A stretch of DNA of 35,575 nt, from the IMG/VR virus record IMGVR_UViG_3300046011_004931, positions 1 to 35,575 of that record; one strand, written 5' to 3'. Under the pieces are notes generated by a model. The model searched no databases. It saw nothing but the letters and a program-made list of their open reading frames with translations, and was not told where the DNA came from. The position numbers and the translations under genes were made by a program. Every line of letters begins with the position of its first letter. Position 1 is the first letter of the stretch. This document shows positions 24,115 through 31,285 of this stretch, in pieces. Source of the stretch: a virus.

Positions 24115-24506
24115 AGTATGCAATCATGGTGCTATGTGCAATAATTGCACTCAATGCACAGGGACAGAGAAAGACGGCCGTCAACAACCAGTCCGCCGTA
24201 GTGGACAGCGTCAAGGCACCGAAAAGAAAAGGCATCGACGTCAACCCGGTCAAGGTATGGAAGGACGGCAAGACGGTCGACGGCGTGGACCTTGACGTGG
24301 ATGTGGCCTACGAGGACCTGGACAAGATGGTCCGCTTTTACTACCAGCTCAAGGACAGCGCGGGCGTTCAGATAGCGAACGGAAACGTGGAGGTCACGGG
24401 CAAGGACTACGACGACTACAAGACCCTTCCTAATCACGCCCAGCGAGCCTACAACATCGTCCTGCGCCACCTTCGTCTACAACAAAAACCCACAACTCAG
24501 AACTGA
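24111..24506 (+). CDS. Exported hypothetical protein, 131 residues
   Basis: It begins with a classical signal peptide (MKYAIMVLCAIIALNAQGQ) followed by a soluble charged domain with acidic repeats around DGVDLDVDVAYEDLDKMVRF. No family is recognised. Together with 18424, 22410 and 24892 it makes four products with export signals in 6.5 kb. The ATG at 24111 overlaps the previous stop as ATGA and the end overlaps the holin start as TGATG, so it is translated with the lysis genes. A periplasmic function during lysis or at the envelope is plausible. Confidence 0.68.
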   Translation: MKYAIMVLCAIIALNAQGQRKTAVNNQSAVVDSVKAPKRKGIDVNPVKVWKDGKTVDGVDLDVDVAYEDLDKMVRFYYQLKDSAGVQIANGNVEVTGKDYDDYKTLPNHAQRAYNIVLRHLRLQQKPTTQN

Positions 24507-24895
24507 TGAACAAGGAAACCATCTTCACCATCGCCCGTACGCTGCTCACCAGCGTAGGCGTGTTTTTGATCGGAAAGAATTTCCTCGGGCATGCCATCGA
24601 TCAGGTATTGTGGCAGATGCTCGTGGGTATCGCCATGTCGGCCTTCTCGGTCGTGTGGGGCATGTACGACAAGACCCTCGGACTTGAGATGCTTCAGAGC
24701 TTCATCAGGTCGGCAATCATCGGCCTCGGAGGCCTGCTCGTAGCAAAGGGCAGCCTGTCGCCCGAGAAGCTCGAGAGCATCCTCGGCATCGCCCTGGCTG
24801 TCCTTCCGCTGGTGTACTCCATCCTGTCTAAAAAGAAGAGCACCGAGCTGGCGGAAGGTTACATCGAGCCGAGCGCACTCAAGACACTCAAGTGA
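24506..24895 (+). CDS. Holin-like membrane protein
   Basis: A 129-residue protein with three or four hydrophobic helices: residues about 9-27, 31-50, 66-82 and 89-106. They are followed by a charged soluble tail starting SKKKSTELAEGYIEP. Size, helix count and position directly before the spanin and endolysin fit a holin that opens the inner membrane at the end of infection. No sequence family is named because holins are too divergent to recognise by eye. Confidence 0.7.
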   Translation: MNKETIFTIARTLLTSVGVFLIGKNFLGHAIDQVLWQMLVGIAMSAFSVVWGMYDKTLGLEMLQSFIRSAIIGLGGLLVAKGSLSPEKLESILGIALAVLPLVYSILSKKKSTELAEGYIEPSALKTLK

Positions 24896-25371
24896 GCAAA
24901 TCCTTCGCATACGGGGTTTTTTGGATCGGGGCGGTGGCCTTCGCTGCCGCCCTGTCCTGCAACCCCGCCAAGCATGCGCTGAAGCAGAAGGAGCTGATCG
25001 ACGAGGCCATCGCCAAGTGGGTGCTGGAGAACCCGGTCCCTATGAGCGAGATCGTCGTGCCGGGCGACACGTTGCGCATAGCCGACACCACGTGGTTGCC
25101 GTACCTCGTGTGGGACACCATCGTGGAGAAGGACACGGTGCGCATCGTGCAGATACGCTACCGGACCATAACCGAGCGTCAGACCATCCGCGACACGGTC
25201 ATCAGGACCGTGAACAACACCGAGGCCATCATCCGCCTGTCCGACGAGAAGAACCTCCTTCAGGGCAAGCTCTATGGGTCAGAAAAAACCCAGGAGAGGC
25301 AGAGATGGTGGATCATATTACTCATTGCCCTGACCATAGTGCTGCTACTGAGCCACATAAAAAGAAAATGA
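24892..25371 (+). CDS. Candidate one-piece spanin (u-spanin)
   Basis: A 159-residue protein with GTG start, coupled to the holin gene as GTGA. The N-terminus is a lipoprotein signal ending in the lipobox ALSC with Cys23. The C-terminus is a membrane helix, WWIILLIALTIVLLLSHI (139-156), with a basic end KRK. The periplasmic part has beta strands and repeated TVR/TIR dipeptides. An outer-membrane lipid at one end and an inner-membrane helix at the other is the architecture of unimolecular spanins such as that of phage T1, which fuse the two membranes in the last lysis step. This supports a Gram-negative host. The function is inferred from architecture only. Confidence 0.75.
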   Translation: MSKSFAYGVFWIGAVAFAAALSCNPAKHALKQKELIDEAIAKWVLENPVPMSEIVVPGDTLRIADTTWLPYLVWDTIVEKDTVRIVQIRYRTITERQTIRDTVIRTVNNTEAIIRLSDEKNLLQGKLYGSEKTQERQRWWIILLIALTIVLLLSHIKRK

Positions 25372-26333
25372 GGATAAAGGATTTGTGCCTGTCGTACCGC
25401 GAGAAGTACGGATGGGAGATGCCCAGCCTGAAACTCGCGCGGATTATTTACAAAGACAACAAGGAGACTTTCAAGGACGTAGAGGCCGTGCGTGCGGCAC
25501 TGAGGAGGTTGGAAGGCAAGGCATCAGCAACGCAGATACCGAGCAAGATCGTACCCGAGCGACCAAGGAACCCATACAACCTACCCGATAGTGAGGAGAC
25601 CGTCTACGATCCGTTCCCTATTGCTGCAAAGCGCGTACTGGTCCTTTCGGATGTTCACGTGCCCTATCATAGTTTGGACGCGCTTACTGCGTGCTTCGAT
25701 TATGCAAAGAACGAGAAACCGGATGCGGTACTTCTGAACGGCGATGCCATCGACTTCTTCATGCTCTCTCGCTTCGTCAAGGACCCTAAGGGGAGGTCGT
25801 TCGCACATGAACTCGACGCGTTCAGGAAGCTGTTCGAGGTCATCGCCACCATCTTCGACTGCAAGGTGTACTTCAAGCTCGGAAACCACGAGGAGCGGTA
25901 CGACCACTTCCTCTACACCAAGGCGGGCGAGCTCGACGGCGTGGACGAGTTCAAGCTGGAGAACATCATCAAGGCCCGGGCAGAGGGAATCGAGGTAATT
26001 GGCGGCAAGCGGGTCATCAAGCTCGGAGACCTGAACGTCCTCCACGGCCATGAGTTCGGAGGCAGCATCTTCAGTCCCGTGAATATCGCGCGCGGTCTGT
26101 TCTTGCGAGGAAAAGTGAGCGCCATGCAGGGCCACAACCATCAGACCAGCGAGCACACGGAGAGCAACATGAACGGGGACATCACCACCACGTGGTCGCT
26201 GGGGTGTCTGTGCGAGCTGCACCCAGCCTACCTCCCCATCAACAAATGGAACCACGGATTTTCCATCGTCGACGTGGACGGAAACAACTTTCACGTGCGA
26301 AACAAGCGCATCCACAAAGGTGTGATACTATGA
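25368..26333 (+). CDS. Calcineurin-like metallophosphoesterase
   Basis: A 321-residue enzyme with all family motifs: SDVHVPYH (Asp95, His97), NGDAIDFF (Asp126), GNHEERYDH (172-180), HGHEF (His226, His228) and GHNHQ (255-259). Residues 1-80 form an extra helical N-terminal region that may bind nucleic acid. Members hydrolyse phosphodiesters of DNA, RNA, cyclic nucleotides or phosphoproteins. The GNHE-GHNH pattern resembles phage phosphoesterases whose substrate is unknown. It lies between spanin and endolysin, an odd place for a nucleic acid enzyme. The ATG at 25368 overlaps the spanin stop as ATGA; the longer upstream frame is a shadow. Confidence 0.88.
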   Translation: MRIKDLCLSYREKYGWEMPSLKLARIIYKDNKETFKDVEAVRAALRRLEGKASATQIPSKIVPERPRNPYNLPDSEETVYDPFPIAAKRVLVLSDVHVPYHSLDALTACFDYAKNEKPDAVLLNGDAIDFFMLSRFVKDPKGRSFAHELDAFRKLFEVIATIFDCKVYFKLGNHEERYDHFLYTKAGELDGVDEFKLENIIKARAEGIEVIGGKRVIKLGDLNVLHGHEFGGSIFSPVNIARGLFLRGKVSAMQGHNHQTSEHTESNMNGDITTTWSLGCLCELHPAYLPINKWNHGFSIVDVDGNNFHVRNKRIHKGVIL

Positions 26334-26539
26334 GCGAGGAGACCGACATAATCATAACCGAGGCCGACGCCGAGCCCAAGGTGCTCGACATCATCGAGTC
26401 TCAGGTCATCATCATCAACGAATGCCACGAGTGGAGCGTCGACCTGTACGACGACATGGCGGCCGACAAGGTACGCATCATGTCGCAGGCGTTCCGAATA
26501 ATAGCCAAGGCTCAACGTAAACTATTGTCACAGATATGA
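26330..26539 (+). CDS. Small acidic protein, 69 residues
   Basis: A short protein with an acidic N-terminal half (EETDIIITEADAEPKVLDII) and a basic helical end (RIIAKAQRKLLSQI). No family is recognised and there is no signal or membrane helix. ATGA overlaps on both sides link it to the phosphoesterase and the endolysin. It could be a regulator or inhibitor of either enzyme, but nothing in the sequence proves this. Confidence 0.6.
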   Translation: MSEETDIIITEADAEPKVLDIIESQVIIINECHEWSVDLYDDMAADKVRIMSQAFRIIAKAQRKLLSQI

Positions 26540-27009
26540 GCAGCAGCGTAACCATGTGGGCCAAGTTGGGCAACCCGTTCAGTCCATCATTCAAGCGGAA
26601 TCTCGTAATGTGGGACGTGGCGGCAGACATGGAGATAGGCGTGATCCCCAAGCGCATCTACTGCCATAAGAGCCTCGTCAAGCCGCTTGAACAAGCCTTC
26701 CGCGCCCTGATCGCCAGCGGCCGGGTGAAGGAACTGAAGACGTGGGACGGGTGCTACAACCCTCGGCCCATACGCGGGTTCGAGAAGCAATGGCGGCGGT
26801 TCCAGGCGTCGGGCAACCCGAAGGGAGGGGCAAGGTACCTCTCGACGCACGCATGGGGCCTCGCCATCGACGTCAACGCGTTCGAGAACGCACTCGGCAA
26901 GAAACCCAAGCTGTCGGCGGGGTTCGTCAAATGCTTTACGGATGCAGGGTTCGTATGGGGCGGCAACTTCTCCCGCCTGGACGGGATGCATTTCGAACTG
27001 AAGACATAG
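26536..27009 (+). CDS. Endolysin, M15 family zinc peptidase
   Basis: A 157-residue cell-wall peptidase related to VanY and L-Ala-D-Glu endolysins. The zinc ligands are in STHAWGLAIDVN (His105, Asp112) and LDGMHFEL (His152), with the catalytic acid likely Asp149. The size is that of a single-domain phage lysin without a binding domain. No signal peptide is visible, so it should need the holin at 24506 to reach peptidoglycan. It is the last late gene, and a terminator follows 37 bases downstream. Confidence 0.9.
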   Translation: MSSSVTMWAKLGNPFSPSFKRNLVMWDVAADMEIGVIPKRIYCHKSLVKPLEQAFRALIASGRVKELKTWDGCYNPRPIRGFEKQWRRFQASGNPKGGARYLSTHAWGLAIDVNAFENALGKKPKLSAGFVKCFTDAGFVWGGNFSRLDGMHFELKT

Positions 27010-27045
27010 CCTTTTCTCATGTGCAAGGTTGGTTTTAGGTTTCTC

Positions 27046-27074
27046 GGCCCTCGGTTTCTACCGGGGGCCTTTTT
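27046..27074 (+). terminator. Rho-independent terminator after the lysis module
   Basis: A nine-pair stem, GGCCCTCGG (27046-27054) with CCGGGGGCC (27061-27069, one G-U pair), loop TTTCTA and five T residues. It ends the late transcript. Its loop and closing pairs resemble those of terminators at 29569 and 32116. Confidence 0.88.
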
Positions 27075-27103
27075 GATGCCTTGAAAAATATTTTCGTCAA
27101 ATG

Positions 27104-27134
27104 TTGTTTATTTTATCAAAGGTTCTTATCTTTG
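27104..27134 (+). promoter_or_regulatory. Early promoter, Bacteroidota type
   Basis: TTG at 27104-27106 and TATCTTTG at 27127-27134, separated by 20 bases, fit the known TTG-N19/20-TAnnTTTG consensus. It follows directly after the lysis terminator and lies 27 bases before the ATG at 27161, so it should drive the early/replication operon. Confidence 0.78.
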
Positions 27135-27145
27135 ATATATCAAAG
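27114..27145. promoter_or_regulatory. Operator-like half-sites over the early promoter
   Basis: TATCAAAG occurs at 27114-27121 and 27138-27145, and its inverse CTTTGATA at 27130-27137. The last two join into a perfect 16-base palindrome. The sites cover the spacer, the -7 box and the start of transcription, where a bound repressor would block RNA polymerase. The small HTH protein at 27417 is a candidate binder. Confidence 0.55.
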
Positions 27146-27160
27146 TAAAAACAACACACC

Positions 27161-27370
27161 ATGAACACCATGAAACTCTCCACCCAGTCAGTCGCAAACA
27201 GCGATGTTACTCACGAGGTAACTTTGTTGAGCCGGTCAGAAAAGACCGCCGTCATTATCGACGAGTTCGGTAAGACGAAGCGCTGCAAGATCTATACCTC
27301 ATCGATTACCGGGAAGGACTACATCATGCCATACGGCACTTTCCTCACCGCTCCATCCTTCGATCTTTGA
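27161..27370 (+). CDS. First early protein, 69 residues
   Basis: A small mixed alpha/beta protein, VTHEVTLLSRSEKTAVIIDE then KTKRCKIYTSSITGKDYIMP. No family is recognised. It is the first product of the early promoter, where phages often place host-takeover or anti-defence genes. An internal ATG at 27170 is an alternative start and would drop three residues. Confidence 0.68.
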   Translation: MNTMKLSTQSVANSDVTHEVTLLSRSEKTAVIIDEFGKTKRCKIYTSSITGKDYIMPYGTFLTAPSFDL

Positions 27371-27416
27371 GGGATGCCCACCGTCCAAAAAAATCTAACC
27401 ACCAAACCACACGCAA

Positions 27417-27647
27417 ATGGCAAACATAATAGATCCACGCATTATCGACTACTACAAAAGTCTCTACCGACGGGGCGACGCCGGACTCATTGCAGAAGAG
27501 GCGGGCGTACAGGCTGGCACCATACACGTCGCACTCTGCACGGGCCGCTGCTCCGTCCGCCTCGCAAGAGAGATAGAGGCATTCTATGACAAGCGCGCAG
27601 AAGAGCTCGAGAAAACACTCCTCACCGCAACCGACTACGATGAATAG
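27417..27647 (+). CDS. Small HTH DNA-binding protein, 76 residues
   Basis: Residues 5-55 read as helices with GLIAEEAGVQAGTIHVALCTG in the position of a helix-turn-helix, followed by SVRLAREIEAFYDKRAEELE. Size and pattern fit a Cro-like or Bacteroidota phage regulator. It could bind the operator-like repeats 270 bases upstream, which would make the early promoter autoregulated. Its last eight bases overlap a tiny membrane protein gene. Confidence 0.65.
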   Translation: MANIIDPRIIDYYKSLYRRGDAGLIAEEAGVQAGTIHVALCTGRCSVRLAREIEAFYDKRAEELEKTLLTATDYDE

Positions 27648-27729
27648 CACCATGACCAAGAAAGACAACCTCACCGTGGCGGTCATCGTGCTGCTCTGCC
27701 TGCTGGCCACCCTCGCCGACAACCTGTAA
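27640..27729 (+). CDS. Tiny membrane peptide, 29 residues
   Basis: A very short frame beginning in the end of the HTH gene. After MNSTMTKKDN it has a single hydrophobic helix (LTVAVIVLLCLLATLA) and ends DNL. It fills the only gap between the two neighbours and has the composition of a real membrane helix. Function unknown. Confidence 0.5.
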   Translation: MNSTMTKKDNLTVAVIVLLCLLATLADNL

Positions 27730-27748
27730 CAACCTAAACCCCATAACC

Positions 27749-28066
27749 ATGAACGAGATGTATTTTCTTTTCGCTCTCGCCGCGTTCTTCGGGTTCCTCA
27801 CGCTGATTAGCCACAGGGAGGAGACGCTCAAGCGCGAGAACTACGCTCAGATGCAGAACGACCATTTGCAGACATGCAACGCGATGCTGTACTGCACCCG
27901 CAACGACGCCGAAAGGTTGATCGACGCATTTTACGGCCGCTGGTCGGGCGTCATCGACGAGTGGGAGCTGTCAACCCGCACGGCCGCCCTGTACAAGCGC
28001 ATCATTGAGACGCAGAAGCAGCGCGAGGAGATGATCGAACGTCAGAAACGCTATCGTAAACCATAA
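27749..28066 (+). CDS. Membrane-anchored small protein, 105 residues
   Basis: An N-terminal membrane helix (YFLFALAAFFGFLTLI) is followed by a charged helical cytoplasmic domain with Arg/Glu-rich ends (ETQKQREEMIERQKRYRKP). Membrane-tethered early proteins can be involved in exclusion or takeover, but no family is recognised. Confidence 0.62.
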   Translation: MNEMYFLFALAAFFGFLTLISHREETLKRENYAQMQNDHLQTCNAMLYCTRNDAERLIDAFYGRWSGVIDEWELSTRTAALYKRIIETQKQREEMIERQKRYRKP

Positions 28067-28080
28067 ACCTTTAATAGCAC

Positions 28081-28674
28081 ATGGGACTACAATCCACAGG
28101 TAGCAGCACCGTCTACCTCAGCATCCAGGGCGGCAAGATTGCCCGCAGGGTCAGCGAAGCTACACAGCACAGCAGGGAGCGTCAGATCGAGAGCAGCGGC
28201 AAGGTCGTTCACGAGGAGCTCTACGACAGCCTCGAGGGCTTCATGACAGGGCTCACCACCCGAGACGGGCAGTTCGGCAAGGAGCTCCACATCCACATCG
28301 GAGACGACCTCAAGTACGTCGTGCAGCTCAAGCTCTCGAGCAGCCCCGCCTCCTCGTTCCTCAAGGCTCTCCCCAACGTCGACCTTTCCAAGCGGGTCAA
28401 GCTCATCCCCAAGCAGGAGGAGGTCAAGGACGGCGTCAAGCGGACGAACATCATCCTCGTCCAGGAGAGCGGCGGCATCAAACATGCATTCACGAAGGAC
28501 AACCCCAACGGCCTGCCGCCAATGAAGAAGGTGAAGGTCAAGGGCAAGGAGACATGGGACGACTCCGATCAGCTGGAGTTCTTTGAGAAGCTCATCGCCG
28601 ACATTCACGCCAAGCTCCAGGCCACTGGCACCCTCGCCATCGGGGCCGAAGCCGACGACGACGAGCCGTTCTAA
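28081..28674 (+). CDS. Single-stranded DNA-binding-like protein
   Basis: A 197-residue protein. The N-terminal 110 residues are beta-rich and basic, and the C-terminus is an acidic tip ending ADDDEPF, closely like the SSB tail that binds recombination and replication partners. It precedes recombination-type nuclease and helicase genes. It would protect single-stranded DNA during replication. The fold is not a recognisable classical OB sequence, so the call rests on the tail, size and context. Confidence 0.72.
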   Translation: MGLQSTGSSTVYLSIQGGKIARRVSEATQHSRERQIESSGKVVHEELYDSLEGFMTGLTTRDGQFGKELHIHIGDDLKYVVQLKLSSSPASSFLKALPNVDLSKRVKLIPKQEEVKDGVKRTNIILVQESGGIKHAFTKDNPNGLPPMKKVKVKGKETWDDSDQLEFFEKLIADIHAKLQATGTLAIGAEADDDEPF

Positions 28675-28697
28675 ACGCATCAGTTCGGATGACTGAA

Positions 28698-28784
28698 GCG
28701 CCGGTTAGCTCAAGTGGCCCAATGATGCCCAAGGCAGAGCCCCACCTTCGTGGGTGATGCGGGTTCGACCCCCTCACCGGCGCC
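28698..28784 (+). tRNA. tRNA-like gene with enlarged D-loop
   Basis: The 87 bases have a perfect seven-pair acceptor stem (GCGCCGG with CCGGCGC, or shifted one base, giving a G-1:C73 pair as in tRNA-His). They also have T8-A9 and a perfect four-pair D-stem, GCTC with GAGC. The T-arm holds GGGTTCGACCCC with one mismatch. The D-loop holds about 17 extra bases after AAGTGG, including CCCAA twice. The anticodon arm (near 28739-28756) is about five bases short, with CACC-TTCGTG-GGTG as the best stem and loop. An anticodon cannot be assigned safely. It may be an unusual tRNA, a decayed one or a decoy. Confidence 0.55.
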
Positions 28785-28805
28785 TAACCTAAAACCCAAA
28801 ACACG

Positions 28806-29543
28806 ATGAACTACATCATCGACACCTCGACCAGGCAGATCACGCTGCTGGACGCGAGGTTCTACCGCAACGAGGACGGCGTCTTCGTACCCAGCGTGAC
28901 GACGATCCTGGAGGCCTACCCCAAGGACGCCGCCTTCTATCAGTGGCTGAAGAACAACGGGCAGGACAGCGACGAGCTGCGCGACAAGGCCGCCGAGCGC
29001 GGCACGGCCGTGCACACTATGACTGAGGCGTACGACAATGGCTCCGAGGTGTCGCTACTGAACGACGACGGCCGCCCCGGATGGAAGCTCGGAGAGTGGG
29101 CCATGTTCGAGAGGTACGTCGAGTTCTCCCAGCGGTTCAGCCCGACCATCAAGATGAACGAGCAAAACTACGTCAGCGCGGAGCTGGGGTATGCCGGGAC
29201 CATCGACCGCGTGATGCAAGTGGACGGCAGGCTGCTGCTTGTAGACATCAAGACGTCCGGCAGCGTATGGCCCGCCTACTGGTTGCAACTCGCCGCCTAC
29301 CGCCGCCTGCTCTCCGAGGTCGGGGGCGTGGAGGTGGACGCGGTCGCCATCCTCCACCTTAACGCCAAGACCCGCACGGAAGGCAAAAAGGGCGACATCC
29401 AGGGCAAGGGGTGGCAGCTCATTGTCAAGGGGAACACGAACGACGACCTCTCGCTGTTCAACATCACAAAAACCCTTTGGCTGGCACAGCACGCGGGAGA
29501 ATTGCCGAGGCAGACCTCTTACAAGCTCGCGCACCGCAAATAA
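28806..29543 (+). CDS. PD-(D/E)XK nuclease, RecB/Cas4-like
   Basis: A 245-residue nuclease. Motifs are RGTAVH (65-70), a Glu in ELGYAGTIDRV (Glu126, Asp134), LLLVDIKTS (Asp147, Lys149) and QLAAYRR (161-167). These are the RecB-type catalytic elements in order. There are no cysteines for the iron-sulphur cluster of Cas4. In phages such enzymes act as 5' exonucleases for recombination or host DNA degradation. The SSB-like gene lies upstream and the helicase downstream, together a plausible recombination set. Confidence 0.87.
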   Translation: MNYIIDTSTRQITLLDARFYRNEDGVFVPSVTTILEAYPKDAAFYQWLKNNGQDSDELRDKAAERGTAVHTMTEAYDNGSEVSLLNDDGRPGWKLGEWAMFERYVEFSQRFSPTIKMNEQNYVSAELGYAGTIDRVMQVDGRLLLVDIKTSGSVWPAYWLQLAAYRRLLSEVGGVEVDAVAILHLNAKTRTEGKKGDIQGKGWQLIVKGNTNDDLSLFNITKTLWLAQHAGELPRQTSYKLAHRK

Positions 29544-29568
29544 TTTCGTGTTTTCAGAGGCAAGCACC

Positions 29569-29596
29569 CCCGACCCGTTTCCACGGGATGGGTTTT
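29569..29596 (+). terminator. Rho-independent terminator after the nuclease gene
   Basis: Stem CCC-GA-CCCG (29569-29577) with CGGG-AT-GGG (29584-29592), with one A-A mismatch and a G-U pair. The loop is TTTCCA and the run TTTT. Loop and closing pairs are the same as in the terminator at 32116-32145. Confidence 0.72.
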
Positions 29597-29622
29597 CTAC
29601 AAGCAAACGAAATAAACGCAAC

Positions 29623-29991
29623 ATGAGACCCAAAGTGATTTTCTTAGACAACAACTTTCTTGATTCCATTTGGAGCGTAGACATAGCCGCAAACACCCTC
29701 CACAACCGGGGGCTGTGCAAGAATATCTACATCAGCCTTCTGCACAGCGTCATGGATCGCATCCGCGCCAAGGCCAACATAATCATGATGAGCGGCGTTA
29801 AGCGCGACGACGATGTAATGGACCTGTTCGAGCTGTCTGTCAAGGCCGAGGCGATGATGCTGTGGTATCAAAAGAATGAAACCAAGTGGAGGACCGAGAT
29901 GATCGATGTCGACGGCATGTGCCGCTTCATCGACGATTTTTGTCTGAATGCCGACCAATCCTATGACTTTGTAAAGGAGGCCAAATCATGA
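29623..29991 (+). CDS. Hypothetical protein, 122 residues
   Basis: A mostly helical soluble protein (VIFLDNNFLDSIWSVDIAA and a charged DDDVMDLFELSVKAEAMM). I used the ATG at 29623, 27 bases after the terminator; the frame continues upstream into the previous gene but with shadow composition. It overlaps the helicase start by four bases. No family is recognised, and a helicase accessory role is possible. Confidence 0.65.
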   Translation: MRPKVIFLDNNFLDSIWSVDIAANTLHNRGLCKNIYISLLHSVMDRIRAKANIIMMSGVKRDDDVMDLFELSVKAEAMMLWYQKNETKWRTEMIDVDGMCRFIDDFCLNADQSYDFVKEAKS

Positions 29992-31265
29992 CGCTCAGAC
30001 CATACCAGCTTGATATCCGCGACAGGGGCGTGGCCATACTGAAAGAGCACGGTCTCCTCTACCTGGCGATGGAGGTCAGAACGGGCAAGACGCTTACCGC
30101 GCTGGCCATCGCCGAGGAGTACGGGGCGTTCAACGTCCTCTTCGTGACCAAGAAGAAGATACTCGACGACATTGCGAACCAGTACGAGAACATGCCCCAC
30201 ACTTTCGACTTCGACGTCATCAATTATGAGTCGCTGCACAAGCTCGAGGACCCGTCGGAGTACGACTTCATCATCCTCGACGAGGCGCACTGCCTCGGCG
30301 CTTTCCCCAAGCCATCAGAGAAGACGGCGGCGTTAAAGAAGATCATCCGCGACCGCCCCGTGGTGTTCCTGTCGGGAACGCCGACGCCTGAGTCGTGGTC
30401 GCAGATATTCCATCAGCTGTGGGTCAGCCAGCGCTCTCCGTTCGGGCACCACACCTTCTACCAATGGGCCAAGGACTACACCTACCCGAGCGTCAAGCAT
30501 TTCTATAATAGGGCCGTGAACGACTACTCCAAGGCCAAGGTCGAGGCCATCAGGGAGAAGGTGGACCACCTGTTCATCTCCTTCACCCAATCCGAGGCGG
30601 GGTTCACCGAGGCCGTGGAGGAGGAGATCCTGTGGGTGGACATGCTGCCACGGACGATGAAACTCGTCGACCGCCTGCGCCTGGACGGAATCTACGAGAA
30701 CAAGGAGGGCAGGGCCATCATAGCCGACACGGCGGGCAAGTTGATGAACAAGATACACCAGCTTTGCTCGGGGACGGTGATCACCGACGTGCCCGACCGC
30801 CTGTCCGTGGTGATCGACCCGACCAAGGCCAAGTATATCCTCGACCGATTCGACGGGCAAAAGATCGCCATTTTCTATAAATTCGTGGAGGAGATACACC
30901 TGATCCACGACCACATCGGCGAGGACAGGTTTGCTCCGACGCCCGAAGAGTTCAACGCAACCGGCCCTGACACATGGTACGTCTCGCAGATACAGAGCGG
31001 CAGGGAGGGCATCAACCTGTCGGCGGCGGATGCGATCGTGATGCTCAACATCGACTTCTCCGCGGTGTCGTACTTCCAGGCGCGAGCAAGGCTGCAAACC
31101 AAGGACAGGACGAAGAGCGCGAAAGTGTACTGGCTGTTCAGCCGGGGTGGGATAGAGGAGAAGATATACCGGGCGGTCATGAAGAAGAAGGACTACACCC
31201 TCGCCCATTTCAAACGAGACTACCTCACACCATGTGGCTCAAGCTCCTCCGAATCTTTGGAATAA
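29988..31265 (+). CDS. SF2 helicase (SNF2/DEAH-like)
   Basis: A 425-residue helicase. It has Q-motif-like LRPYQLDI (3-10), Walker A MEVRTGKTLTA (28-38), DEAH box FIILDEAHC (94-102), motif III SGTPTPE (129-135), QSGREGINLSAADAIVML near 345 and YFQARARLQTKDR near 370, the last a variant of motif VI. The order is that of SNF2-type phage helicases that remodel DNA-protein complexes or support replication and recombination. It lacks an added nuclease domain. Length is normal for the family. Confidence 0.92.
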   Translation: MTLRPYQLDIRDRGVAILKEHGLLYLAMEVRTGKTLTALAIAEEYGAFNVLFVTKKKILDDIANQYENMPHTFDFDVINYESLHKLEDPSEYDFIILDEAHCLGAFPKPSEKTAALKKIIRDRPVVFLSGTPTPESWSQIFHQLWVSQRSPFGHHTFYQWAKDYTYPSVKHFYNRAVNDYSKAKVEAIREKVDHLFISFTQSEAGFTEAVEEEILWVDMLPRTMKLVDRLRLDGIYENKEGRAIIADTAGKLMNKIHQLCSGTVITDVPDRLSVVIDPTKAKYILDRFDGQKIAIFYKFVEEIHLIHDHIGEDRFAPTPEEFNATGPDTWYVSQIQSGREGINLSAADAIVMLNIDFSAVSYFQARARLQTKDRTKSAKVYWLFSRGGIEEKIYRAVMKKKDYTLAHFKRDYLTPCGSSSSESLE

Positions 31266-31285
31266 CAGCAATAAAACACCCAACC

